Positions 6,872 to 13,237 of a DNA stretch of 13,344 nt are shown piece after piece (within the stretch, counting starts at the first letter, position 1; every line of letters begins with the position of its first letter). A program made the position numbers and the translations under genes. The notes beneath the pieces were generated by a model. That model made no database searches. It was given only the letters and a program-made list of their open reading frames with translations, and was not told the DNA's origin. Source of the stretch: Candidatus Pelearchaeum sp. (GTDB lineage: Archaea; Thermoproteota; Nitrososphaeria_A; Caldarchaeales; Caldarchaeaceae); NCBI GenBank assembly GCA_015520425.1, contig WAQC01000030.1:1-13344 (forward strand), read 5' to 3'.

Positions 6872-7842
6872 AGAAGGGCTTCGTCGCTGGAATCATACTT
6901 CTAGTCATCGCCTCTGCGGTGCCGATGATAACACAAGAGCCATACATCCTCCAAACACTCTCAATAGCATACGTCTTCGCCATCTACTCAATAGGCTGGA
7001 ACATCCTCGCCCTCTCGGGCCAGGTCTCACTAGGCCACGCGGCGTTCTTCGGCATAGGTGCGTACAGCTCGGTAATCCTAGCGCGGGCTTATGGCCTGCC
7101 CCCAGCGATAACCGTGGTGGTAGGCCCGCTCTTCACGGCGTTGGTGGGGCTGGGCATAGGCCTGCTATGCGTCAGGCTTAAGGAATGGTTCCTCGCGATG
7201 GTTACGTTTGGGTTTGCCGTAATCATGCAAGCCATAGTTGTTGATGACCAGCTCCGCTGGCTTACTAATGGATGGGATGGCCTCCTGGCTCCTCACCTAA
7301 TTCCCCCAGAGTTTGAGCCTCTGCGTGTATGGAATTACTATGCGCTTCTCGCAGCTACCGTTATAACATATGTCGCCAGCTACTTCATCTTCAACTCGCG
7401 GCTGGGACTGGCTTTCAAGACGATAAGAGATAACGAGCTGGTAGCGCGCGTATGCGGCGTCAAGACCATGCGCTACAAGTTGCTATCCTTCGTCATAAGC
7501 ACATACATAGCAGGAGTGGCAGGAGCGTTGCAGTATCACGTCCTCTTCAGATTCCTCTCCCCAGAGGTCTTCCACCTCCAGACATCATTCTGGCCCCTCA
7601 TCTTCACGGTAGGCGGAGGGCTTGGGACGCTTGAAGGGCCCCTGATAGGCTCTATAATCCTCTGGATAGCCTGGGAGGCGTTTAGAGCTATAGCAGGGTT
7701 CTATGGCTTGATAGGGCTTGGTATCTTCCTAGCGCTCGTCATAATACTCATGCCAGGTGGGATAAGGTCGCTGATAGCTAGAGCGCCCTCGCTAATCTAC
7801 GGGCTTGGTGGAAGAAGGAAAATCATATCCCAAGGTATGTAG
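6868..7842 (+). CDS. livM: Liv-type ABC transporter permease LivM
   Basis: A 324-residue membrane subunit, about the usual LivM length. GQVSLGHAAFFGIGAY at 51-66 is the diagnostic family motif. The coupling loop LGLAFKTIRDNELVARVCGV (179-198) contacts the ATPase, and GGGLGTLEGPLIGS (249-262) is the conserved C-terminal glycine-rich block. ATPases are encoded on the opposite strand just downstream rather than following in the same operon. The start overlaps the livH stop (ATGA), with GGGGAG 5 nt upstream inside livH. The last six codons or so overlap the end of livF on the other strand by 20 bp, leaving no room for a terminator between the two units. Confidence 0.95.
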   Translation: MKKGFVAGIILLVIASAVPMITQEPYILQTLSIAYVFAIYSIGWNILALSGQVSLGHAAFFGIGAYSSVILARAYGLPPAITVVVGPLFTALVGLGIGLLCVRLKEWFLAMVTFGFAVIMQAIVVDDQLRWLTNGWDGLLAPHLIPPEFEPLRVWNYYALLAATVITYVASYFIFNSRLGLAFKTIRDNELVARVCGVKTMRYKLLSFVISTYIAGVAGALQYHVLFRFLSPEVFHLQTSFWPLIFTVGGGLGTLEGPLIGSIILWIAWEAFRAIAGFYGLIGLGIFLALVIILMPGGIRSLIARAPSLIYGLGGRRKIISQGM

Positions 7843-8527
7843 CCCTTATCCGCTCGTCAGCCATAAGCTCCTCCCGCTTTCCTTCCGCTGCTATCCTGCC
7901 AGTCTCCAGCAGGTAAGCCCTATCCGAGACCTCAAGCGCCATCAGCGCGTTCTGCTCCACCAGTAGCATGGTGAGCTCCTCCTCGCGGAGCTGCTCCAAA
8001 ACCCTGAATATCTGCGCAACTATGTTGGGAGCCAAGCCCGTTGACGGCTCGTCAAGCACCAGGAGGCGGGGCTTTGACATCAACGCTCTACCTATTGCGA
8101 GCATCTGCTGCTGCCCGCCGCTCAGAGTGCCCGCCTGCTGGTTCTTCCTCTCCTTCAGTATGGGAAACAGGCTATAAACCTCTTCCAGTATCTGCTGCAC
8201 GTCATAGTTCTTTGGAAGTAAGTCCGCGCCCATCATGAGGTTCTCGTAGACCGTCATGTGGGGGAATAGCTCTCTCCCTTCGGGGACGCTTGATATTCCG
8301 AGACGCGCAACCCTATGAGGCGGTAGGCCGTTTATCCTCTTTCCGTCAAATACTATATCACCTGAGGCTGGCTTGACCAAGCCCATTATCGCCTTGAGCG
8401 TAGTTGTTTTCCCCGCTCCGTTGGGGCCTAGGAGCGAGACTATCTCACCACGCCTAACCTCCAGCGATATTCCCCAGAGCACGCGAACCTTCCCATACCC
8501 AGCGTGAAGCTCCCTAACCTGGAGCAT
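7823..8527 (-). CDS. livF: Liv-type ABC transporter ATPase LivF
   Basis: A 234-residue ATPase subunit energising the LivHM pore. Walker A is GPNGAGKTT at 34-42, the signature is LSGGQQQ at 135-141, Walker B is LLVLDE at 155-160, and VEQN at 190-193 holds the family's usual replacement of the H-loop histidine. VPEGRELFPHMTVYENL (81-97) is a LivF marker. I choose the ATG at 8527 over a GTG at 8536 because GAGGTG at 8534-8539 sits 6 nt before the ATG and the GTG is inside that ribosome site. It follows livG by 12 bp on the same strand and ends YLGI, as LivF proteins do, overlapping livM by 20 bp. Confidence 0.95.
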   Translation of the reverse strand: MLQVRELHAGYGKVRVLWGISLEVRRGEIVSLLGPNGAGKTTTLKAIMGLVKPASGDIVFDGKRINGLPPHRVARLGISSVPEGRELFPHMTVYENLMMGADLLPKNYDVQQILEEVYSLFPILKERKNQQAGTLSGGQQQMLAIGRALMSKPRLLVLDEPSTGLAPNIVAQIFRVLEQLREEELTMLLVEQNALMALEVSDRAYLLETGRIAAEGKREELMADERIRATYLGI

Positions 8528-8539
8528 CACCCACACCTC

Positions 8540-9274
8540 TCAAGTGTATTTCTCGCCAAGATAAGCCCTGACCACGGCCTCCATACGCGTTATCTCCTCA
8601 GGCCGCCCCTCGGCTATCTTCTCCCCAAAATGAAGAACGACAACCCTCTCGCACAGGTTCATGACTATCCGCATGTTATGCTCTATGAGCATTATCGTCA
8701 TCCCACCCTCTCTTATACGCCTAACCAGGCTTATCGCCTCATTTATCTGAGCCACGTTAAGTCCAGTGAATATCTCATCCAGCAGCAGTAAGGCTGGCCT
8801 CGTGGCGAGGGCGCGGGCCAGCTCTAGGCGCTTAAGCTCAACAACCGTCAAGTCCTTGGCTGGTGTATCACTCTTACCAGACAGCCCGACATACTCTATA
8901 ATCTCATCTACCCCCCTCTCAACCTCCCTAGAGCTGTCCTTCTTCCCAACCTTTCCAAAGATATACCCAGCCTTCACATTCTCCCTCACAGTAAGGCTTG
9001 GAAACGACTGGGCTATCTGGAAAGTCCTCCCAACACCAAGCCTACAAATATCCTCAGGAGACTTGCGCGTTATATCATGGCCGTTGAACAATATCCTACC
9101 AGCCTCTGGCTTATACACGCCAGAGATAACGTTAATGAGCGTCGTCTTCCCAGAGCCGTTGGGGCCTATTAGGCCGACTATCTCTCCTTGGGATATCTCC
9201 AAATCCACGTTTTTGAGGGCAACTATCCCGCCAAACCGTTTGGTGATATTCTCAATCTTTAGTAGTGTTTTCAA
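8540..9274 (-). CDS. livG: Liv-type ABC transporter ATPase LivG
   Basis: A 244-residue ATPase. Walker A is GPNGSGKTT at 37-45, the Q-loop is FQIAQSFPSLTV (Gln86), Walker B is LLLLDE at 162-167 and the H-loop histidine is His199 in IEHNM. FNGHDITRKSPEDICRLGVGRTFQ is characteristic of LivG. The ABC signature is degenerate: LTVVELKRLELARAL (142-156) instead of an LSGGQ or LSYGQ form. LivF keeps a canonical LSGGQ, so the pair would have one standard and one non-standard signature. The start is TTG at 9274: GGGAGG (9283-9288) lies 8 nt upstream and no better in-frame start exists. It follows the 59-codon gene by 57 bp and precedes livF by 12 bp. Confidence 0.94.
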   Translation of the reverse strand: MKTLLKIENITKRFGGIVALKNVDLEISQGEIVGLIGPNGSGKTTLINVISGVYKPEAGRILFNGHDITRKSPEDICRLGVGRTFQIAQSFPSLTVRENVKAGYIFGKVGKKDSSREVERGVDEIIEYVGLSGKSDTPAKDLTVVELKRLELARALATRPALLLLDEIFTGLNVAQINEAISLVRRIREGGMTIMLIEHNMRIVMNLCERVVVLHFGEKIAEGRPEEITRMEAVVRAYLGEKYT

Positions 9275-9282
9275 TTGTTGCG

Positions 9283-9288
9283 CCTCCC
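9283..9288 (-). promoter_or_regulatory. Ribosome binding site deciding the livG TTG start
   Basis: On the minus strand this reads GGGAGG, 8 nt before the TTG at 9274. It supports initiation at that TTG and translation of livG from an internal site of the paaK-led transcript. Confidence 0.7.
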
Positions 9289-9331
9289 TTTAGGTTGTTA
9301 CCTGTTTGGCGTTGTTTGTTGTTCTAGTATG

Positions 9332-9511
9332 CTATAAGCTATACCCAGCCTCGCTCCGCTTGAGGCTCTCCAAGAGCGTCTGGGCGTGGCTCATCATGTG
9401 CCGCGCTGTCCTCTCCACACCATAGTTCCCAGACTTCCCAGCCTCCTCGGCCAGCTCTTTTAGAGCAGTATAGACCTGCTCAACCCTCCTAAGCAGCTCA
9501 TCACTAACCAC
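9332..9511 (-). CDS. Small 59-residue helical protein between paaK and livG
   Basis: A gene too short for usual cut-offs. It begins with GTG at 9511, one base after the paaK stop codon, and ends with TAG at 9332-9334. A very strong ribosome site (AAGGAGGGG on the minus strand, 9519-9527) lies inside the paaK end, 7-9 nt before the start; this is the best such site in the window. The product starts MVSDELLRRVEQVYTALKEL and ends SLKRSEAGYSL. It appears to form two amphipathic helices (about 3-24 and 32-52) joined by a Gly/Ser/Asn turn, with His38, His42 and two adjacent Met residues in the second. No signal peptide or membrane span. I do not recognise a family. Position suggests a partner of the CoA ligase or the transporter ATPases, but this is only inference. 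Confidence 0.7.
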   Translation of the reverse strand: MVSDELLRRVEQVYTALKELAEEAGKSGNYGVERTARHMMSHAQTLLESLKRSEAGYSL

Positions 9512-9512
9512 A

Positions 9513-10793
9513 CTAACTCCCCTCCTTGATTATGATTCTCCTGCTCTTCCCCTCGTAGCGCGGCAGGCTTCCCTCAGGGACGAACTCCACATGCGGCGTG
9601 ACGAACATGAGGCCGCGCTTAAGCTCCGCCGCTATCTTCTCGCGCAGCTCTGGCGTGTCGCGCTGCTGCTCCAGCTCCACCTTAATCCATATACCGCCGC
9701 CAGTGAGGGACTTATCAACAACCACCTGATACTCCATCACCTCAGGGAACTTGAGGAGAGCCTCCTGTATCGTGCTGGGCCATATCTTAGCCCCGCGGTA
9801 GTGTATGACGTCATCAACCCTCCCGCGAATCCACCTGCAGCGCGGGAAAGCATCGCGCCCACACTCGCAGCCGCTATCGTCAATAAGAGTTATGTCGCGC
9901 ATCCTATACCTAACCAGGGGCATGGCCTCCTTCGTCAAGGTTGTTACAACCATCTCACCCTCCTCGCCTGGCGATACTGGCTCAAGAGTCTCTGGGTCTA
10001 TTATCTCTAGGTAGATGTGGTCTATCCAGAAGTGGAAGCCCTGCTCATACTCGCACTCTATCCCAGAGCCTGGGCCCAGTAGCTCTGTAGCCCCAAAGAC
10101 GTTCCTAGCACCCCCGCCCTTCTCCTTCAGCGCGAAGCCCTCCTCAAGACGCCTACGCGCCTCCTCGGTCCACATCTCTGCTCCTGGTATGGTTATTCTG
10201 AGCGAGGTCTTCTCAGGGTCTACGCCGCGTTTCCGAAGCGTCTCAAGTATGTAGAGCTGGTATGATGGTGTTCCCGTCATGACGGTGGGCTTGAAGTCCC
10301 TTATGATGTCTATCATAGCCTCTGTTCTCCCCACGCCCCAGGGTATCACAGTAGCGCCAACCATGTGCGAGGGCTGGTGAAAACCCAGGCCGCCTGTGAA
10401 GAGGCCATAGCCGTAGATGTTCAGCATAATATCACCCTTCCTCACGCCGCATGTAACGAGTGAGCGCGCCATCAGGTTAACCCACGTCTCGTGGTCCTTG
10501 TAGGTGTATGGCCCCACTGTGGGCTTTCCAGTCGTTCCAGATGTCATGTGCCAGCAGATGAGCTCCTCGCGGGGCACGCAGAGGAAATCACCGCCATAGG
10601 GGTAGCTGTGGAGCCGCAGGTCATCCTTCGTCGTGAAGGGGAATTTACGTATATCCTCCAGCTTCTTCAGGTCGTCTGGCCTTACCCCAGCCTCGTCAAA
10701 CCGCCTGCGATAAAACCTGCTGCGCTCATACACATAACGAAGTATGAACTTAAGACGCTTTAGCTGAAGCTCCTGCAACTCCGAGCGCTTCAT
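9513..10793 (-). CDS. paaK: Phenylacetate-CoA ligase family (AMP-forming) enzyme
   Basis: About 426 residues, matching PaaK length. Acyl-adenylating family: an arylacid is activated by ATP to the acyl-AMP and then to the CoA thioester in the cytoplasm. Counting from the TTG at 10796, the phosphate loop is SGTTGKPT at 86-93, YGYGLFTGGLG at 128-138, GATELLGPG at 235-243, RYRMRD at 296-301, the hinge RGRVDD at 324-329, and the C-terminal catalytic lysine region RYEGKSRR at 413-420. The GCECGR cluster (Cys310, Cys312) is usual in the family. I prefer the ATG at 10793 to the TTG at 10796; neither has a clear ribosome site. It heads the unit paaK, small gene, livG, livF. The aryl substrate (phenylacetate, indoleacetate or another) cannot be read from the sequence. 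Confidence 0.9.
   Translation of the reverse strand: MKRSELQELQLKRLKFILRYVYERSRFYRRRFDEAGVRPDDLKKLEDIRKFPFTTKDDLRLHSYPYGGDFLCVPREELICWHMTSGTTGKPTVGPYTYKDHETWVNLMARSLVTCGVRKGDIMLNIYGYGLFTGGLGFHQPSHMVGATVIPWGVGRTEAMIDIIRDFKPTVMTGTPSYQLYILETLRKRGVDPEKTSLRITIPGAEMWTEEARRRLEEGFALKEKGGGARNVFGATELLGPGSGIECEYEQGFHFWIDHIYLEIIDPETLEPVSPGEEGEMVVTTLTKEAMPLVRYRMRDITLIDDSGCECGRDAFPRCRWIRGRVDDVIHYRGAKIWPSTIQEALLKFPEVMEYQVVVDKSLTGGGIWIKVELEQQRDTPELREKIAAELKRGLMFVTPHVEFVPEGSLPRYEGKSRRIIIKEGS
9519..9527 (-). promoter_or_regulatory. Strong Shine-Dalgarno of the 59-residue gene
   Basis: On the minus strand this reads AAGGAGGGG, nearly the full complement of the 16S tail, located within the last codons of the paaK-family gene and 7-9 nt ahead of GTG 9511. 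It is the main reason to accept the small gene as translated. Confidence 0.7.
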
Positions 10794-11008
10794 CAACTCT
10801 ATATGGGGCTCCCAGTAAAGCGTCTTGGAGGCCGTTTTTCACTCACCCCCAACCACCCGCAGAATGAGCATTAATAAGCGTTTGGCGTAGATACTATAAC
10901 ATCGGTGGAGTTGGTTGGGATGCGCCTCTATGGGGCTACTGCTCTTATAGTAGCGGAGTCCAAGCATTTTTACCTAAACAGGTTAGGTTGTTGGGGCTGG
11001 GTTAGGCT
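10794..11008. promoter_or_regulatory. Divergent promoter region of paaK unit and AbrB-PhoU regulator
   Basis: No gene seen in these 215 bp. Leftward, a TATA-like stretch (TTATTAAT read on the minus strand, about 10870-10877) would give paaK a leader of roughly 50 nt. Rightward, CTTATAG at 10944-10950 is a TATA-like candidate for the regulator gene at 11009. It is overlapped by a short inverted repeat CTACT/AGTAG (10936-10940 and 10949-10953) with an 8-nt loop, a weak operator candidate. GGTTAGG-like words recur just before the regulator ATG (10981-11007). Assigned by eye. Confidence 0.4.
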
Positions 11009-12052
11009 ATGGGGAGAATAGTCCCGTCAATGCCTGGGATAAGGATACTCCAGTCAATCAAGGGAGGGAGCTACACGGTAACGATACCGCGCTGGTGGGT
11101 GGATAAGCACGGCCTGAAGAAAGGCTCCAAGCTCTTCATGGCTGAGGACGGCGTCTCGCTACGGATAGCCGCGAGAGAATCAATACAGATGAAGAAGACC
11201 GTTGAGATAGACTTGGACTCGCTGAAGGACATGAAGTCAGCCCGCTACTGCATACTCACCTACTACATGCAGGGGGCTGACGAGATGATAGTCAAGTCGC
11301 GCGACGTGCTTTCCGCTGATAGGAAGAAGCAGCTACGCGAGATGAGGCTGGCCCTGCCTGGCGTTGAGATAATCCACGACGACGCTCACCGAATCGTATA
11401 CCGCGTATTCACCGAGGAGATGAACGAGAAGCTGGACGATACGATAATGATGATTCATAACATGGCGCTGACAACGCATCGCGACGCTGTGCGCAGCGTT
11501 GTGAGTGGCAACGCTGGGCTTGCTAACGATGTTGTGAGCCGCGAGGCCGAGCTTCTGAGGGTTTACCGAAAGCTCATACGCCACCTCTCGCTATGCAGCA
11601 CGAATCCTGAGATAGCGTTTAAGAGCGGCGTGGGAGACAGCAGGGAGCTGGTTACATACGCGCTAGTTGCGAGAGACCTCAACAGAACAGTGTATCACGC
11701 CATCTACATAGCCAAACACTACCTAAGGCTTGCCAAGCCGCTATCTGCTGGTAAGATGCTGAAGATGATTGAGGCTCTCTCTGAGACGGCCAGCAAGATG
11801 CAGCAGTTGGCTGTGGAGGCATTCATAGACAAGAACTTCCAGAAGGTCTTGGATGTTACCGCCATGATGCAGGACGTGAAGCAGCATGAGGAGAGGATAA
11901 ACTTCAGCGTGGTGGATAGTGTGAAGAACTTGGAACAGGCTATAACGCTTCTTATGATTGCGCGCGAGATTAGGCGTATAGCTGGCTATAGCGTGGCTAT
12001 GGCTGACGCCGCTGCCAACCGCATACTCGCGCCTGGCCGTGCCGCGTTATAA
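11009..12052 (+). CDS. AbrB/SpoVT-like DNA-binding domain fused to PhoU domain
   Basis: A 347-residue cytoplasmic regulator of a two-part architecture common in archaea. Residues about 11-55 are a swapped-hairpin AbrB/MazE-type domain: RILQSIKGGSYTVTIPRWWVDKHGLKKGSKLFM has the typical 'S-TVTIP--W' strand, helix and GLKKGSKL turn. Residues about 135-340 are helical PhoU repeats; VVSREAELLRVYRKLIRHL (175-193) and VKQHEERINFSVVDSV (290-305) carry the acidic metal-binding pattern, and GYSVAMADAAANRIL (326-340) is the family's closing helix. Such proteins are usually annotated as phosphate uptake regulators, but no phosphate transport gene is in the window. Position between the paaK unit and the molybdenum enzyme makes a local regulatory role possible. 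The start ATG at 11009 has no strong ribosome site. Confidence 0.87.
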   Translation: MGRIVPSMPGIRILQSIKGGSYTVTIPRWWVDKHGLKKGSKLFMAEDGVSLRIAARESIQMKKTVEIDLDSLKDMKSARYCILTYYMQGADEMIVKSRDVLSADRKKQLREMRLALPGVEIIHDDAHRIVYRVFTEEMNEKLDDTIMMIHNMALTTHRDAVRSVVSGNAGLANDVVSREAELLRVYRKLIRHLSLCSTNPEIAFKSGVGDSRELVTYALVARDLNRTVYHAIYIAKHYLRLAKPLSAGKMLKMIEALSETASKMQQLAVEAFIDKNFQKVLDVTAMMQDVKQHEERINFSVVDSVKNLEQAITLLMIAREIRRIAGYSVAMADAAANRILAPGRAAL

Positions 12053-12118
12053 TTTTGGAGCAGCTATTATATAATTAAGATTCAAAAAATATAAGCTCCA
12101 AACCAGCAACAAAACCAG
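12053..12118 (+). promoter_or_regulatory. Promoter of the molybdopterin oxidoreductase framed by an 8-bp inverted repeat
   Basis: TTTGGAGC (12054-12061) and its exact reverse complement GCTCCAAA (12095-12102) flank a 33-bp AT-rich block. TATA-like candidates inside are TATTATATAATT (12064-12075) and AAAAAATATAA (12084-12094); the second is about 29 nt before the ATG at 12119, the distance expected for a leaderless transcript, and no ribosome site precedes that ATG. The repeat begins immediately after the regulator gene's stop codon. It could be a regulator-binding site or a weak hairpin. Confidence 0.5.
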
Positions 12119-13237
12119 ATGACCCTCCAGAAAATCCCAACCTACTGCTACCAGTGCGTCTGCGGCCCAGACCTGCTCAAAATAGTCGTAAAAGACGGCA
12201 CGCCAGTAGCTGTTGAGCCCAATTTTGACGTCAGCGATAAGCATCCAGCAGGCGCGAGGGTATGTGTCAAGGCGTATGGGCTTATACAGAAGATGTACAA
12301 CCCGAGGCGTATAAAGGCTCCTATGGTTAGGACGAATCCGCGTAAGGGTGTTGATGAGGACCCTGGCTGGAGGGAGGTTTCGTGGGATGAGGCTCTTGAG
12401 CTTGTTGCCTCTAAGCTCCGCGAGGCGCGTAGCAGGGGGCTTCTGGACGAGCGCGGCTATCCTAGGCTAGCGGTAACGCTGGGCGGCGCTGGGACGCCGC
12501 AGGCGTACTTCGGGACGCTTAACGCGTTCTTCGCAGCTTGGGGGCCTATTGACTTCAGCCTAGGAAGCGGCCAGGGGGTTAAGTGCTACCACACCGAGCA
12601 CCTATTCGGCGAGTACTGGCACCGCGCATTCATAGTCGCGGCAGATGTTCCATACACGCGCCTCGTAATCTCCTTCGGTCATAATGATAACGCTTCAGGA
12701 GGAGTTACAGGCGTGTGGCGCAACGCCCACGCCCGCGTTAATGGTATGCGCTGGATACAGGTAGAGCCGCACCTCTCCGTTACTGGCGCTACCGCCGATG
12801 AGTGGATTCCCATAAAGCCGAAGACAGACGCGGCGTTCCTCTACGGGATGCTCCACACAATACTCCACGAGATGCGTTGGCAGGACGTATGCGACCTGGA
12901 GTTTCTCAAGCGGATGACGAACAGCCCATACCTCATAGGCCCCCGCGGCTACTACCTACGCGACCCAGAGAGCGGGAAGCCGCTGGTATGGGATGAGCTG
13001 CGCGGCGAGCCGCGTGCCTATGATGACCCAGCAGTAAGCGAGCCAGCTCTCGTGGGCAGGTTTAGGGTTGAGCGCGGCGTGGAGCTAGGCCCAGACGGCG
13101 AGACGTGGGAGTATGAGGACGTGGAATGCAGGCCAGCGTTTGACCTGCTCGTGGAGCATGTGAAGCCATACACCCCAGAGTGGGCTGCGAAGGTTTGCGA
13201 CGTAAGCCCTGATGTAATCAGGAGACTGGCGCGGTAG
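12119..13237 (+). CDS. Molybdopterin oxidoreductase large subunit, PadB-like, N-terminal part ending at an in-frame TAG
   Basis: N-terminal 372 residues of a DMSO-reductase-family catalytic subunit, which holds bis-MGD molybdenum and a 4Fe-4S cluster. Cluster ligands: Cys10, Cys13, Cys15 and Cys49 (TYCYQCVCGPDLL ... GARVCVKAYG); Cys13-x-Cys15 is tighter than the common Cys-x3-Cys. Cys156 in GSGQGVKCYHTEHLFGEYW is a candidate molybdenum ligand. IPIKPKTDAAFLYGM (230-244) is the cofactor-binding 'P-TDAA' motif. No Tat signal, so cytoplasmic. The CYQCV-GPDLL start, NPRKGVDEDPGW and VKCYHTEHLFGEYWHRAF recall phenylacetyl-CoA:acceptor oxidoreductase PadB and near relatives; this is from memory. The TAG comes after IRRLAR, far short of the usual 700-900 residues or more, and homologous-looking sequence follows in frame. 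Probably leaderless. Confidence 0.85.
   Translation: MTLQKIPTYCYQCVCGPDLLKIVVKDGTPVAVEPNFDVSDKHPAGARVCVKAYGLIQKMYNPRRIKAPMVRTNPRKGVDEDPGWREVSWDEALELVASKLREARSRGLLDERGYPRLAVTLGGAGTPQAYFGTLNAFFAAWGPIDFSLGSGQGVKCYHTEHLFGEYWHRAFIVAADVPYTRLVISFGHNDNASGGVTGVWRNAHARVNGMRWIQVEPHLSVTGATADEWIPIKPKTDAAFLYGMLHTILHEMRWQDVCDLEFLKRMTNSPYLIGPRGYYLRDPESGKPLVWDELRGEPRAYDDPAVSEPALVGRFRVERGVELGPDGETWEYEDVECRPAFDLLVEHVKPYTPEWAAKVCDVSPDVIRRLAR

Noticed and set aside
8766..9293. 175-codon plus-strand frame opposite livG
   Set aside because: Ser/Thr/Pro-rich composition and no motif; it mirrors the LivG codons. livG is unambiguous.
11009..12052. Assignment as a phosphate-uptake regulator proper
   Set aside because: The domain architecture fits, but no pst/phosphate gene is nearby, so only the architecture is reported and no phoU symbol is given.
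13235..13237. Genome-wide pyrrolysine-type recoding of TAG
   Set aside because: TAG ends seven of the fourteen other genes here, including overlaps where the position of the stop is fixed by the neighbour; lineages that decode TAG usually avoid it as a stop. Kept only as a remote option for this one site.
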